In this document: piece after piece, positions 37,867 to 50,703 of the stretch
Layout: every line of letters begins with the position of its first letter
Position numbering within the stretch: the stretch's first letter is position 1
NCBI GenBank assembly: GCA_025738555.1
Contig: JAOVFP010000003.1
Span: 1,612,001-1,676,000 of the forward strand
Direction of reading: 5' to 3'
Length of the DNA stretch: 64,000 nucleotides
Source of the DNA: Cyathus striatus
Taxonomy: Eukaryota; Basidiomycota; Agaricomycetes; Agaricales; Nidulariaceae
The notes under the pieces: model-generated
Database searches by the model: none
Seen by the model: the letters and a program-made list of their open reading frames with translations, nothing else
What the model was told of the DNA's origin: nothing
Position numbers and translations under genes: made by a program

Positions 37867-38900
37867 AATCATTCGAGCTTCAGTGTAGCAGTTCATACCG
37901 AAGCTCTGTTGACCGTCAACGCGTGTCAGCGAGTCGTTCAACGTTGGCATTGTGACTTGGAGTCTTACAGAATTTTAGTAGGGCCCGGGCTTTTCATCTT
38001 CCCATACTGTTGGGAATCATGTGAGTGGACGTAGTGTTGACGTGGGTGTGCTGATGAACGTACGGGACATGGATGAAGATAGAGAGAGATAGAGCCCGTG
38101 ACGGACGAAGAGCAGAAGGTGCTAAGGAATAGAATGCGCATCCTTTCCGAACCCAAATTCACATGCTAACGAGTCCGGACCGGAGCTGGTGTGTACGCAA
38201 GCGCTTAAGCGCTCAATTTGCCACCCGTCCGGCGCTGTCCATTTCGTGCTGACGCTTTCTTTCCCGCTAATACATACATCATACGGCATGGTATTTCTTC
38301 ATATTCTATATCGAATCATGTGCATGAAATTCAAGTTTTTCTAGGTGCTTTCAACAAGTTTTCAAGTGATATTACGTCCACATTGTCTCAAGGCACCACC
38401 GTACACCGATTGCCTAATTGCTTTCTTCGCTCTGTCGGTACCTGACGTTCGTCCGCTCGATTGGACGTTCGAAGTCTGTGGGTCTGTCCACAAAGCTTCA
38501 ACTGCTCTTCGACTCTCACGATCTTGGTTGGCTCTTGTGGTAACCTCTATCTAATCGATCTGTGTATGCTGTCTATCACATTCTTCTAGCATAAAAATAT
38601 CCATACAATCGATGGTCTAAGTATACGACATGCTTTCCCGTGCTAGTAGACCGTGACAGATTGATAGTGGATGTGAAAGCATTTGTGCCATTCAACTCAA
38701 TTCGACTCCATAAGTAGTATGTAAGGCTTTTCATATCCCGCTATCGATCTCTCACGCCAACCATGGACAAGAGAATAATATTAAAATGTATACTTAGAGT
38801 CTTAGCCTTATCGATTCCGTGTGTATTTTGATAGGGGCAGGGTTTGACAGACAGCCGAGCAGATCGATTAAGAAGAAACTTCAGATGCCTGACAAATAGT
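37867..38900 (+). repeat. dispersed repeat R1, copy 2
   Basis: Colinear with copy 1 from the TCGAGCTTCAGTGTAGCAG word to the GACAGACAGCCGAGCAG block. It follows the end of TBC psi-1, as copy 3 follows psi-2, so the pair was duplicated together. Right after it (about 38985-39025) lies a short piece of block D (GAGATATGAATGCGAGTA), with everything between missing. Confidence 0.7.
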
Positions 38901-39088
38901 AAGAGCGATGAATGTGAGAAACGAAGAGCCCCTGAGAAAATAGCCCGCAGAGAGATAAAAGTTATCGGTCTTTGATCTCAGTGATAAGGTGCAACTTGGT
39001 GAGATATGAATGCGAGTAGGGAGAGTATATTTTAAATAAGTACGAGTTAGAGCATTTAGTACATGCCAGAACTATTTTGAACATGAGT

Positions 39089-39320
39089 TTACGGTGTCGA
39101 TTTCTCATGCGCAGCCTTCCCTACCTGACGTGGTACGTTTACAAATACACATCCACCTGTCTCTGTTTCGCTTCCGTTCTTCAATCTTAAACTAATGATT
39201 CTTCCATCAATCCTCTCCAGCACACCAGGCCCTTGAGCGCATTTGAGTGCCTCCTTACACCCCCAGTCTCGACTCTCCCTTATATTACCCAGTTCGACGT
39301 GTACCGTGTTCGAGTGATAA
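39089..39320 (-). CDS. orphan coding remnant, unknown family
   Basis: A 76-codon open frame on the - strand ending at TAA 39089-39091 has protein-like composition: VHVELGNIRESRDWGCKEAL, then CAQGPGVLERIDGRIISLRL and CVFVNVPRQVGKAAHEK. There is no ATG in frame at the left, and it is open at its 5' end, so it looks like the last exon or a fragment of a larger gene. It sits just downstream of the FunK1 stop and inside repeat-rich DNA. I do not recognise the family. Confidence 0.4.
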
Positions 39321-39544
39321 GATTATGTATATTAAAATGAGTTACATTATAAATATTGCTTTATAGTTCATTTATGAAGCTGAAAAATGTCTTAAATCTC
39401 AGTGGTCTTTGAACACAAGTTTACTGTATTTGTATATACATAATGTTGTAGGAATCTTTGATTTCCCATCCATAGCCTTCCCATCCACGAACTTCATTGC
39501 GGCGCACACCCGTTGCCTTGGTGGTACAATATGTTCTTTATATC

Positions 39545-41818
39545 TCAGTGGATCCTTTTTTTCTTTGTTCGCAACACGCGGTCTGAACTGCATATCCTTG
39601 CGTTCAAACCGACTCGTTTCCGCTTTCTGCTTGGTTCGGTTTGAACTTCGGGAATACAATGGCTGACCTTTGTCTCATCGGCTATAAGCAATTCATACTC
39701 CTTCTGAATCTTGTCGTGAATGCCTTCAAAGGCTGACGTGTCAAGCACACGTCTTATATCCAATTCAAGTGGATATTCTGCTTGTTGATAGGTGTGCAAC
39801 AATAGATCGCTGACATTACAATGCACTTTGCATTGAATATCACCCCAACTTTCGATGTCAATGAACTTTGTAAGATCCCGATATAGAATATGAGCCTGCG
39901 CCAGGAAAAGATGTTTTTTATATACACTGGTTGTTGTATGTGTAAAATTCGATAAGACGAACTGAATTCGTTCAGTTTGCTTTTCCCTATTTTGTATGTA
40001 GGACTCCATATGTGGTGAAGGAAAAGTCCATATGAAGGCAAATAAGCCACTCCAAAGGACTGCTTCTAAGTCATGAAGTGGGTTACACCTGAACAATGCT
40101 GCTTTTTTGCATATGATTTCTTCATATGTTCTCTCTGACCATAGTGTCAGGTGTATGTATCTATTTTCATAGGCCTCGGAACAGGTGAAACTTGAAAGAT
40201 CCTTTTTAGTTTGGTTAATAATCAGATATCAATCATATGAATTAAATAGACATACTGTCCAAAAATGAGGTTGTGCAGTATCTAGATTATTGTAGACACA
40301 TGAATATTCAAGGTCTGTGAGTTTGGTCTGATCCCCAACTAAAAATATATTTTTCACGTTGATGTCTCTGTGTACATAGCCTCTTTTAGCCAATATAGCA
40401 AGAGCTATATAATTGCCATTAGTAAGCGTGTATAGATTACAATAAATATTTTAATTACCTTTGATTGCACCAATTAAACCTAGAAATAATGCCTTTACGG
40501 TGGGAGCTTTGTAAAGGGGGATTCCGACCTCTTTATAAACTGTACGCCTATGAAACTTCGGGTGGAAACGATGAATGGAGTGCTCATTCCTTAGAAGATA
40601 TAAACTTGGATGTATCGATGAATAGCCGTTTGTTATATTCAAAACATTTTTTTCAGTTAAAGGGAATCGACCGTTTCCTTTGATTCGATTCCACAAATCG
40701 AATCCGCGTAAAATCGTATTTTCGGTGTGGTCCGGTTCTCCATTCACCAGTACTTCACCTTCATGGAGAATAGTCATGAAAAATTTGGTGTTCTCTGACT
40801 CGCCTGGCGATGTAATCGTTTCAATTGTATTCTTCTCATATTGCCTGTTATCAACCCAAAAGTCCTTGATTGTAACCGCCTCTCCCACAACGTTGCCATT
40901 TTCATCCTCTTGGCGTGCCTCGAAGAGACGTGTTCCACGCCCCTGAATAGCTTCAGCACAGGACATGATATTTATTATCCTGTATGTTCCCGATTCACTA
41001 AGTTTATCATTCATTGCATTGAAAACCTTTATGGAATAGACCGATTTTCCTTGTTCATCCACTTTGCGTGTAATTGATGGGTCGTATCCCAGCTCTGATA
41101 CACTACCATAAGTAAGGGATAGCATTATATCTAGGAGTTTCTGTGGTTCCTGCTCAGTGTGTAATGTATAAGTGGCAAGCCCATAAATTTTTATACAAAT
41201 AACCTGCCTTCATATAGTTAAAGGCCTCACAGGCAATAATTGCCTGCCGAGAAGCAAACCATAGATGTATAATGGTACCCTCTACAGTGATGGCGAAGGA
41301 ATATCTTCTTCTTCTTATATCCGAGAGACTATGTTTTATCCCTTTGAGTGCCATTTCAATATTCTATAACGAGGTGTGAGCATAGAAGATTAAAATGAGA
41401 ATAACTAGGTTTTTACTGAGAATATATCTCTTGGATCATATTCTTGATAACTGAAACGATGTGCCCAGTCATGTTCTGAAGTTGGAACTTCACCAGATTC
41501 ATCAATATAACAGCAACACACATGTCCTGAAGTATCATTTTGACTCGTAGTTGCTGATTCACCGAATTGGCGGTAGTGGGATGTAGGGGCAAGCTTTTCA
41601 CCCCGGAATGAAACACATTTAATAATTGTGTCGCAAATTTTTAGGAGTCTCTGTGTTTCAGGCTCCTTTTTGTACGCAGTCCACCCGTTGGACTTGAGAT
41701 ACCCTCCTTCTTTGAGGGTTTTTTTCGTTTTACCAACATTTATGCTATGTTTGACGTTTGGAAGTATACGTGCTTTAAAGGTTGAGAAAGGCAATGTCAA
41801 TATGCATAGTCCAGTCAT
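39545..41818 (-). CDS. FunK1-type fungal protein kinase
   Basis: Five - strand exons, 41417-41818, 41208-41363, 40459-41149, 40256-40404 and 39545-40201, join in phase to 684 residues. Intron 2 starts with GC (AAG|GCAGGT), the second GC-AG intron in the window. Motifs: GRGTRLFEA (about 256), the VTIKDFW lysine (about 281), catalytic loop YVHRDINVKN (HRD about 428-430), KLTDLEYS in the position of the metal-binding loop, and NPLHDLEAVLW (about 506-516), which is the family's post-kinase signature. The C-terminus is basic (RKRKR, KKKR). FunK1 kinases are an expanded basidiomycete family of unknown substrates. No stop or frameshift is visible, unlike its neighbours. It lies between the two TBC pseudogenes in the same orientation as them. 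The start is the first ATG of exon 1; an upstream exon cannot be excluded. Confidence 0.87.
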
Positions 41819-41901
41819 TGGAGCGTAGATGATAAACGAAAGAGGGAATAGTATATCTTAAATATACTATCGTTGGTTTTATATAAATGGGATCGGAGTC
41901 A

Positions 41902-42018
41902 GTATGACAATGTTATTCAAATGTACTTCACTAAATAATACAGTGGAGTGAACGTGACAAATGTGTTATTCAAATGTACCTGAGAGTGACTAAACGATAC
42001 AGTGGAGTGAATACGACG
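41902..42018. repeat. 53-bp tandem duplication
   Basis: Two direct copies containing TGTTATTCAAATGTAC and CAGTGGAGTGAA, just upstream of the FunK1 start, overlapping its likely promoter. Confidence 0.6.
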
Positions 42019-43565
42019 TGTCGACATTCCTACTGGTGTCGGAGGAGTGGTGGTGGTGTCGGAGGAGGAGGAGAAGGTGGCAGATGACAGTGTGGAAGGG
42101 AGGGAGGAGGGAGGAGGGAGGAGGGGCGGTGGCCAGGTGTCGTGGCCTCAGTGCCTTTCTCGCCGATGGCGTCATCATGGGACGAAGTGGAGGGGGGGTA
42201 GCCCTTCGTTCCAGCGGCGTTGTCGTCGCCGTGACGTAAGGTAGGAGGAGGGAGAGGGACAACAAAACATTTCTATGCGAAGGAGAGGAATCATCAAGGG
42301 TATACCTTGATCCCATCCTTCCCAAGCCCCTATGACTCAACATCGACGCAGCGGAAGAAGGAGGAATAGAGGATGAAATAGGTGGTACTGTAAGCAACTG
42401 AGCCAATGGACTCGTCGGTGATTTCGCACCAGAAGCAGCAGGAGCTCTAATCCGAAGTCCAGTAACCGCAATCTGGGACAACGACATCGGGGAGGGGCGG
42501 AACGGGGAAGGTTTCATATTCACTGGCGTAGCAGGAGCACGACCCTCAACGTAGGTGGCGAAACCGTACCAGGCGAACTCGGAGTTGACATGGCTTCCCT
42601 GGTCTCACCAGCGGTAGCGTCTGCCGACGGATTGGGGCCATCATGACTAGCAACAGAACAAATCCATAAGCTAGAAGCTAGAAGAACTCATCAACATCAC
42701 CGCTACACGCACCTCCTGACTCTGAACAGGCACAGCACCTTCCGCATCCGTCGAATTGAACCCCGAGATACCTCGTGAGCTTGGTCTAGCTCCAGATGTC
42801 TTGGGATGGAAGTTGGGCCAGGGCGAAGCCCCCATTGACGAAAGTTGCATATCCAACGACCCATGTCTATCTGAGGAAGGCTTTTGAGCATTCACCCACG
42901 CGCGAAGTATATATGCCCCCAGGTACCGAAGTCGATCGAAGCGGAGAAGGTGAGGGAAGAGGTCACACGGCTCCCTGCGGTGGTTGCACAAGCGGAGGCG
43001 GGGGCTCACGACTAAACGGAATAGACGCAGCACCCATCGGGCCGTCCAAGTCAACCTCTGTGTATTCATATACCATCGGTCCACGTATCATCCCTGGTGC
43101 CTGAGTAGCTGGGATCGTAGACGAGGCACAGAAAGCACTATACGTAGTACCTCCACCAAACGCTGCCTCGGTGGTCCAGCACGCGTCGCGTACGCATGCT
43201 ACCAACTTATTGCTGTTGCTGCCGCTATAGCTCTTGAGAAGCGATACAGGGTCCAGGACTGGAAGCGCTCGGGGCCTTAGGCTCATTCGGATTCTGGGGG
43301 AGGAACAGTGTAAACCACCTTCACATAACTCGGCAAGACTCGGAGTACGGAGGAACCGTGGAAGTGGAGACGTAGGAGGGAGGACAGGCAAAGGTGCTGT
43401 AGGGTGTAGTTGTGGTGGTGGTGGTGGTGGTGGTGGTGGTGGTGGTGGTAAAGTAGAAACTGAACGTCCCTTGTTGAAGCGTCTTTCCACATCCCTGCCA
43501 CGGACCATTGCATGAAGTCTTACCCCAGTACTCCCCGCTTCCAATGTACCCTGCATCAACGATAC
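41990..43565 (-). pseudogene. inverted partial copy of the TBC gene, psi-2
   Basis: Reverse-strand copy of roughly 2435-3680 of the TBC gene. Best match is ASMLSHRGLGRMGSRYTLDD near 42330, and the RTPSLAELCEGGLH stretch lies near 43330. Frames are broken. It also retains the first parental intron (around 42680-42715), hence a genomic duplicate. A GTG/CAC trinucleotide run at about 43411-43449 is expanded relative to the short Pro-codon run of the parent at 2470-2485. It contains the uninterrupted version of the site occupied by the palindromic element in psi-1. Confidence 0.88.
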
Positions 43566-43637
43566 TCAAAGAGCTCCTCGAGCTTTAAGCTAGAATGAGT
43601 ATAGTTCACTGTATTGTTCATCGGGATTGGGGAGGCT

Positions 43638-44665
43638 TTCGAGCTTCAGTGTAGCAGTTCATATCGAAGCTCTGTCAAAGCTCTGTTGACCAACGCGTGT
43701 CAGAGAGTCGTCGGCAGTGTGAAATAGAGTCTTACAGAATGTTAGTAGGGGATTTTCTCATTGTCCCATACTGTTGCGATGTGAGTGCACATAGTATTGA
43801 ACCGGGTGTGCTGATGAACGTAAGGGATATAGATGATGATAGAGTCAGTGACGGAAGGAGAACGGAAGCGGGAATAGAACACGACCACGTTGAGAACCCT
43901 TTCAGAACCCAAATTCACACGCTGCAGGTCCGGACTGGAGGTGGCGGCGTGTGCGCAAAGCGCTCAGGAGCTCAAATCACATTTGTCCATTGGCGCTGTC
44001 CATCTCGGCGCTTCCGGAGCACGCTTTCCCCCCTGAAACATACATCGTGAAGCATGGTAGTATGTATGTGTTTACATTCTTCTCGTATCTTCAAGTTGAA
44101 GTTGTGTTTTTCAGATGTTTGCAAGTGGTGTTATTGTCCACTCGCACGTCTCAAGGACAGCCGTATACCAAGGTCCAATTGCCTGATTGCTTTATTCGCT
44201 CTGTCGGTACCTGTCATGGCAGTGTCAGTGGTATTGGTCATTCGAAGTCTGTGAGTCTGTCTTTGGCTCTTGTGTTCTCACAGGTTCTCATCAATGGTAA
44301 CTTCTTTCTAATCGATCTGTCTATTGTCTATTTGCTGTTTATGCCATTCTTCTAGTACAAAAATATCGATGCAATCGATGGGCGAAGTACACCACGTACT
44401 CCAGTGTATATTCGTCCACATTCAAGATCAGGGCGACTCGAACGGACCTTGAGCCAATCTCGAGCACAAGCAATATCATTATATATCGAATGTGCAAAGG
44501 CCCTTAATCTCCCATTTTCGATCTCTCACAAATGGTATGGGCACGGTAACAAATGTATATATAGCCTTATCGATTCCATGCATATTTTGGTACACGCAGA
44601 ATTTGACAGACATCTGAACAGATCGATTATGAATTTCCGAGATACCTGAACAGTAAGAGCGAAGA
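43638..44665 (+). repeat. dispersed repeat R1, copy 3
   Basis: Third copy, colinear with 22352-23810 and 37867-38900, immediately following TBC psi-2. Best conserved: CGAGCTTCAGTGTAGCAG, TGTTAGTAGGG, GACAGACATCTGAACAGAT. Confidence 0.7.
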
Positions 44666-45270
44666 ACGTAGGAAGTGAGCCATGAGCATAGAATAAACAA
44701 TTGAATGATGCAGTCGCATTTGAGGCAGGAATAGAGACTACAGACCGATGAGAGTTACATATCAGTCCATCGCTGTACTCCAATCAACCTCTACGAGACT
44801 ATCACTTGACAGTATCTAGAGAAGCGAACCAAGCGGAAAACCTAGGCTGTGAAAGCAGTGCGGGGGCTGATGATATCATGCAGTATAAACGATCTTTCTA
44901 GTGACGTCCGAACGATATAACTGTTCGTAAGACCATGTGCAAGTGACATGATCAAGATATGCAGACGCAACTATTAGATATATTTCACAGGTAGACCCTT
45001 TGACCGCACACTAGTCTATGCGAGTATCGAGGTTTGTAGGGTACCTGTCAATTGAAAAGACTACGAGCGTATATTAGTACCGGGGACGAAGAGCTAGCCT
45101 GAAATAGCACCCAGTATTGCAACTGAGCCCTAGTATATCGATGATCATTGAATACATGCGACAATGATATCGATCGACTCTCTAGAACTTTAACCCATGT
45201 TGCTGAGACGTAAGTAAGCTTGGAAGAAGAAACCGAAACCAAAGGGCTTTTGAATTTGACTTGGGGGTAT
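44666..45270. other. spacer between R1 copy 3 and the composite element
   Basis: 0.6 kb; no coding sequence recognised. Confidence 0.35.
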
Positions 45271-45386
45271 AACGGTCGATGGGCCGACAGTTTTTGACGG
45301 TACGCACGGTACTGAACGGTACCCGATGTACCGTGCATGTACTGATTAGTACCGTAAATGTACCGTGCATACCATACATACCGCAC

Positions 45387-48145
45387 GGGCTGCTAACTTT
45401 TCGAGTTCCTGTCGAGTTTTTCGAGTTACAGTCGAGTCTCACCTAAGTTATAGTCGAGTTCCACTTTTGAGCTCGCTTAACTTTTTCGAGTCAAAGTTAA
45501 GTTACCTCGAGTGGCTTTTTCATATTTCGAGTGGACTTAAGTTCCTCGCATTTCTTTTTTTGGAAAAGTCGAGTTCCCTCGAGTAAACTTAAGTTCACCA
45601 CTTATTATTTTTTCAAGTGAAAGTCAAGTTCCTTTGAGTCAAGTTAAGTTACTCACTTGTATTTTTTGAGTGAAAGTCAAGTTCCCTCAAGTCAAGTAGA
45701 GGGGATGCTAACATTTCGACCTCCTGTTAATTTTTTCGAGTTAAAGTTAAGTTTTTTTTGGTGAAAGTCGAGTTCCCTCGAGTTATATTTAGTTCCAATC
45801 AGGTGTAAGTTGAGTTCTGAATATTCTAATTTCAAAAGTTCAAGTGTACAGTAAGTGTACACTAATCGTTCCCATACCCCCGCCCGATGTTTTCTACAGC
45901 TCTGCTCAACAATTCCCACGCACTCTGCCCGCCTTTATTTACACACATTTGCACGTGTGTTGTACTATTCGTCACTTACATCAACACAAATATTCATCAC
46001 CGCAACATCAACATGCGAGCACATCGCGGGACTGTTGATGGGCACTCTTCCTAGTCATCATCCTTAACAGTGAGCAAGTCTTTTCTTAAATTGTTAGCTC
46101 AGTTCTTGCTCTTTTTCTTTCAATCTTTTTGCATCACTTAATGTAAGTTATTATACACATAGTAGACCATATTATATTAAGTAATAATGTAAATAAACTT
46201 ATAAAAAATGCGAGTTACATTTTTATGTAATCCTTTATAATAATATGTTCCATGCTTTGTACAGTAGATTATGTGATTTGTTGGAAAAGTGTATCAATTG
46301 TGTGGGAAAGTAAGAGCGGAGGCATGGGAAACTATGAGCAGGAGGGCGGGAGATAATGAACAGAGGTCGGAATGATAAGCGAAAGCGTGGGAAAAAATTG
46401 AGCGGGGTTGAGGAGAGCAGTGAACAATAGAAGCAGAGGTGTGGGAAGTAGAAGCGGACAGTAATGAGCACCAGAAGTGAAAAGCGGAGGCGTGGGAAAA
46501 TATGGGCGGGAAGGCGGGAAAGTGAAATGAGGTCAGAATGATCAGCGAAATCGTGGGAAAATGTTGAGGGGGGATGCAGATAGCAGTGAACAGCAGAAGT
46601 GGAGGCATGGAAAATAGAAGTGGACAACAGTGAGCATCAGAAGTGAAAAGTGAAGGCATGGGAAATTATGAGTGGGAGGGCAGGAATGATGAAATGTACA
46701 GGAAATTGTGAGCAGATTAGAGGAGAAGTGAAAGCGTGGGAAATCATGAGTGGGAGGGCAAGATAGTATGAGTAGAGATCAGAATGATAGCGGAAGCATG
46801 GGAAATTATAAGCGGAGGTGCGGTGACAATGAGCAGAGCGTGGGAATCAGTGAGTGCGAAAGTATATAGGCGCGATATGTTAAGCGGAAGCGTGGGAAAT
46901 TATGAGCGGAGGTGCGGGCAACAATGAGAATGTACAATTAATAGGAAATGAATAAACATTAAATTATAAGCGTGGGAAACAGCGAGCGGGGGGGCGGGAA
47001 ACAACACAAACTACTGTATAATTACTGTAAGGTATTCATTATACAACTTGCTTATTTTTGGAGTAAAAGTTAAGTTCCCTTGAGTAAAGTTAAGTTTCTT
47101 GCTTATTTTTTTGAGTGAAAGTTAAGTTCCATTGAGTGGAGTTGGGTTCCTCACTTATTTTTTTTTTGAGTAAAAGTTAAGTTCCATCGAGTTTCTTGCT
47201 TAAGCTAAATTTGAGTGTCAGTCGAGTTACCATTGAGTTACCTTCGAGTGGTAAATGACAACTCAACTCCACTCAAATTTGAGTTGAGTTCCATTTGAGT
47301 TCCAGTTGAGTTCCAGTTAAGTTCCTACTTTAAGTTGCTCAAATTCCATTACTAAAAACCCATACTTTATAATTGTGCTCATTGTCATCATGATTCCTTA
47401 GCTCATTGTTTCCCATGCCCACCCCTGCCACCATGGATGTGTAAAAATAGCGCCATCACATCAGCGATCAAATCCCCAATAACTCCACTCGCTTCTGATG
47501 CATTGATGGTGATTGTGTTGCACTTCTTCCATCATCATGCTCAACAGTGAGCATGTATTTTGTACATTCTTCTCTCAGTTTTTGGATTCTTCCTGTGATT
47601 AATTTTTTACAATATGAAGTTAGTTATTTTGTATGTAATATAACATCTTGGTTGCATAAACATGGTTTATTGTGCTTACAGAAAATATAACATAAATAAT
47701 AATAATTTCAGCTTTTCATACTATTTCATAGGTAATTTAGCTGTACTGTCAAAGTAATTAATATACATTCATATTCATAAAAAAATTGCAAGGAATCACC
47801 CATGAACTTGACTAGAAATAAAAAAATGGGTGCTCATTGTTTATGACAATGACAAGGCACATGAATGCGATCAAATGCACCACAGAAAACAACATGCAGC
47901 ACTCATTGACCAATTTGATGGAGGCAGAGGCATCAGATCAAATTAATGATTGACATTCAGGGGCATGGGAAACAATGAGCGTGGAGGTGAACATTAATCT
48001 AGCAATCCATAGCAGTGTTGGAATTTCTGTCATATACCATACAATTTACATTTTTCGAGTTACAGGTAAGTTCCAAAGTCGAGTTCTAGTTGAGTTCCTG
48101 TTGAGTTCCATTTGAGTTACTGGGAACTTGAAAAGTTGACGGCCC
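45387..48145. mobile_element. nested GGGC-ended element with CGAGTTCC arrays
   Basis: Inverted ends GGGCTGCTAACTTTTCGAG and the mirror of CTTGAAAAGTTGACGGCCC, flanked by ATACCGCAC (45378-45386) and ATACTGCAC (48146-48154), a 9-bp duplication with one transition. The subterminal regions are filled with (C/A)(G/A)AGTTCC words (45400-45835 and 47045-47350, plus 48050-48120). The interior has an array of GCGTGGGAAA-containing units (46300-47000) and two CAACAGTGAGCA words (46065, 47543). It shares those internal modules, but not the subterminal word, with the host element. It has no recognisable protein. Confidence 0.82.
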
Positions 48146-49536
48146 ATACTGCACAACAGATACTAATTTATGGTATAAATTGTAACCTAAATAAGCTATA
48201 TAAAATCAATTAAATACTTATTTATTATGCTATAACACTGGTTGATGAGGGTATAATGTATGGGTTATCAAGATTCTTCTTCCATCTTTACCCTCTTATA
48301 TCCAATGAATTAAAGTATAGTAGTGTACTCATAATATAATTAGGTATTGCTGCTGTAAAATTGAGCTTACCACACATGACACTAATAATTATAACATTTC
48401 TCATCAATTAAAACACAAAAATTCAAATTAAGATGTACTTGGAGAAAATTGTAAGTTTCATATATTGCAATAACATGTATTTATTTAATGTGGTACTGTG
48501 CATAAGTACTGTGCATACCGTGAAAGTACCATGCACATCAAAAATCATGTACTGTGCAGATACCATTCATGAACAAAATACTGTAAATTGGTACCATAAA
48601 GTACTGTGTGTGTACCATGCGGTGTTGTAGATGTACTGTGCAGCACTCAATTTATGTCAATAAATAAATGTGTACATCAATTAAGTATGTTGCTCATTAA
48701 TGCCAACCTTCCCACTCATTGTTTCCCATGCCTCCACTTAACAATTATGTTGCTTTGTCAGCCTCTCCACTCATTGTTTCCCACACCTCCGCTTATCAAT
48801 TTTCTGCATGACAACCTTCCCACCCATCATTTCCCATGCTTCCGCTAATCATATTCAGTCCCCACTCACTGCTGCCCACCCATCTTCTCAATAATTCCCA
48901 CGGTATTTCCTTTGCTAAATACTTGCCCTCAACATTTCTCACATATTTTAGTGTTGCCCACTGCTGCTTATAGCTTCCCATGCATCATTATTCCATCAAT
49001 TCATTGTTCCCTGCCCTCTGCTTTCATTTTCCCATGCACATATTGCATATTCATTGGACTTTCCCTTAAATTTATAACAAATCAACAGTGCATATGCTTC
49101 ATAAATTATAACTGTAGGATTCACTGTAAAAAAGTATTAATTATTTCACAGTGTAAAATTGAATTATTTCGCATTTTCATATGATTACCCTTTCTTATAA
49201 TACCAAAGGTACACCATAATGTATAAAGTAAAATATATTACATATATTACAAAAAGATTCAAGAGAAAATATTAAATACTGAGCTAAATAATGCAAAATT
49301 ACTTGCTCACTGTTGAGCATGATGATGAGGAAGGGTGCCCATCAACACATCACCCATCAATATGTGTGGCAGCCTTGAGGAAAGTGAGTTTGATGGCATT
49401 GATGGATGTCAATGACAGCAAGTGCAAACATTGACGGGGGTGAGAAGAAGCGTGGGAAATTTTGAACAATGCAAAATGTTGAAGGAAATGGTAGGCAGGG
49501 GGCCGAACAAAGAGGAGATAGGAGGGTAGTGTAGAG

Positions 49537-50703
49537 TAGTGTTGCTGCTGGCTCAGCTCTGAGCTGTTGAGCTGCTAAGTGGAGTGGTAAATTGAGCAAG
49601 CTGAGCAGGCATTTCACTCACCACTCATGTCAGTCCTGAGCTAGCTTAAGCTGCTGCTCACACAGATTTAAATGAAAATTCAACCTGAAAACAGTATTAT
49701 TACTACTTACATAGCAATTCTTCAAATATTTGTGAAGTATTCTGTTAAAAACAAACACTATGTGATTCTCCCTGATTAACAGAGCAATACTATGCACTCT
49801 TATGCACTAGAGACAAATGAAGTCAGAATGATCAATGACCATCTGGGATGTCAGGCCTTCAGGGTCAAAAGGTTTGATGTGACATTTAATAAAGATGTTA
49901 CAGCCAAACTTGTCTTAACCCATAGGAGTCTGGACATAAAAACCTATGGGTTACTCTGGGTTATGGGCTGCTATGATACAGAGCTGCTTATGTAATATGA
50001 CTTCTGCTATACACAAAGATTGATTACATAATTAAAATTGCTACTTATGGAACTGTGTGATTCACACCCAAAGCTCACAAGGCTCTGCTCAACCTTTCTG
50101 GTATAGGGTGCAGTGACATTCAAGAGGTACTTTGGCCTTTACAGGGTCCGCCTCATGACTTTGAGAGGGGTTTAAATAATACTAGTGATAGCACAATGAT
50201 AGAAATGTGCTGGGGTACTGTACATTGTCAGTACAGAATAGAATGTAGCTACTTTCATATATTTGGTAGAAACCACTTACTATTATGCCTGGCTACATTA
50301 AATATAAACATCAAATAAAATGATAGATAGACCCATATCTCCTGCCCACTGATTCAGTGGACAAAAAACCCATGGGTTGTTCGTGGTTATGGACTGCTGC
50401 GGGTATGGGATAGGACAAGTTCGACTGTACTACAAAGCACTTATTTTCGTATTCTCTTTCCAAATAATTCAGCTAGATAGCTATCTGACCACCACTGAAA
50501 TCATTTTAGCACAATAATTTTGAACATTCTGTGAAGTATAATATATTGCTAGCTATTTTTACAGGTATATACACAAGAAATACAGTTTATTACTTCATAG
50601 CCTACTACTTTTCAACAACCCACTTATATTTGTGCTTGAGCGGCCGCTCAAGCAGCTCATCAAGCGGAGTTGCAATGAGCTGAGCTGAGCGGCGGCAACA
50701 CTA
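49537..50703. mobile_element. nested hAT-like non-autonomous element
   Basis: 1,167 bp with inverted ends TAGTGTTGCTGC.../...GGCGGCAACACTA and a perfect 8-bp duplication GTGTAGAG (49529-49536 and 50704-50711). Both the TAGNG end and the nTnnnnAn duplication fit hAT transposons. Element A gives the empty site near 24180 (inverted). Subterminal GAGCTG words occur at both ends. No transposase is present; two CCTATGGGTTACTCTGGGTT-like direct repeats lie at about 49938 and 50366. Confidence 0.85.

Noticed and set aside
49792..49995. 67-codon ORF inside the hAT-like element as a transposase remnant
   Set aside because: No hAT dimerisation or zinc-finger motif; it overlaps a direct repeat of the element.
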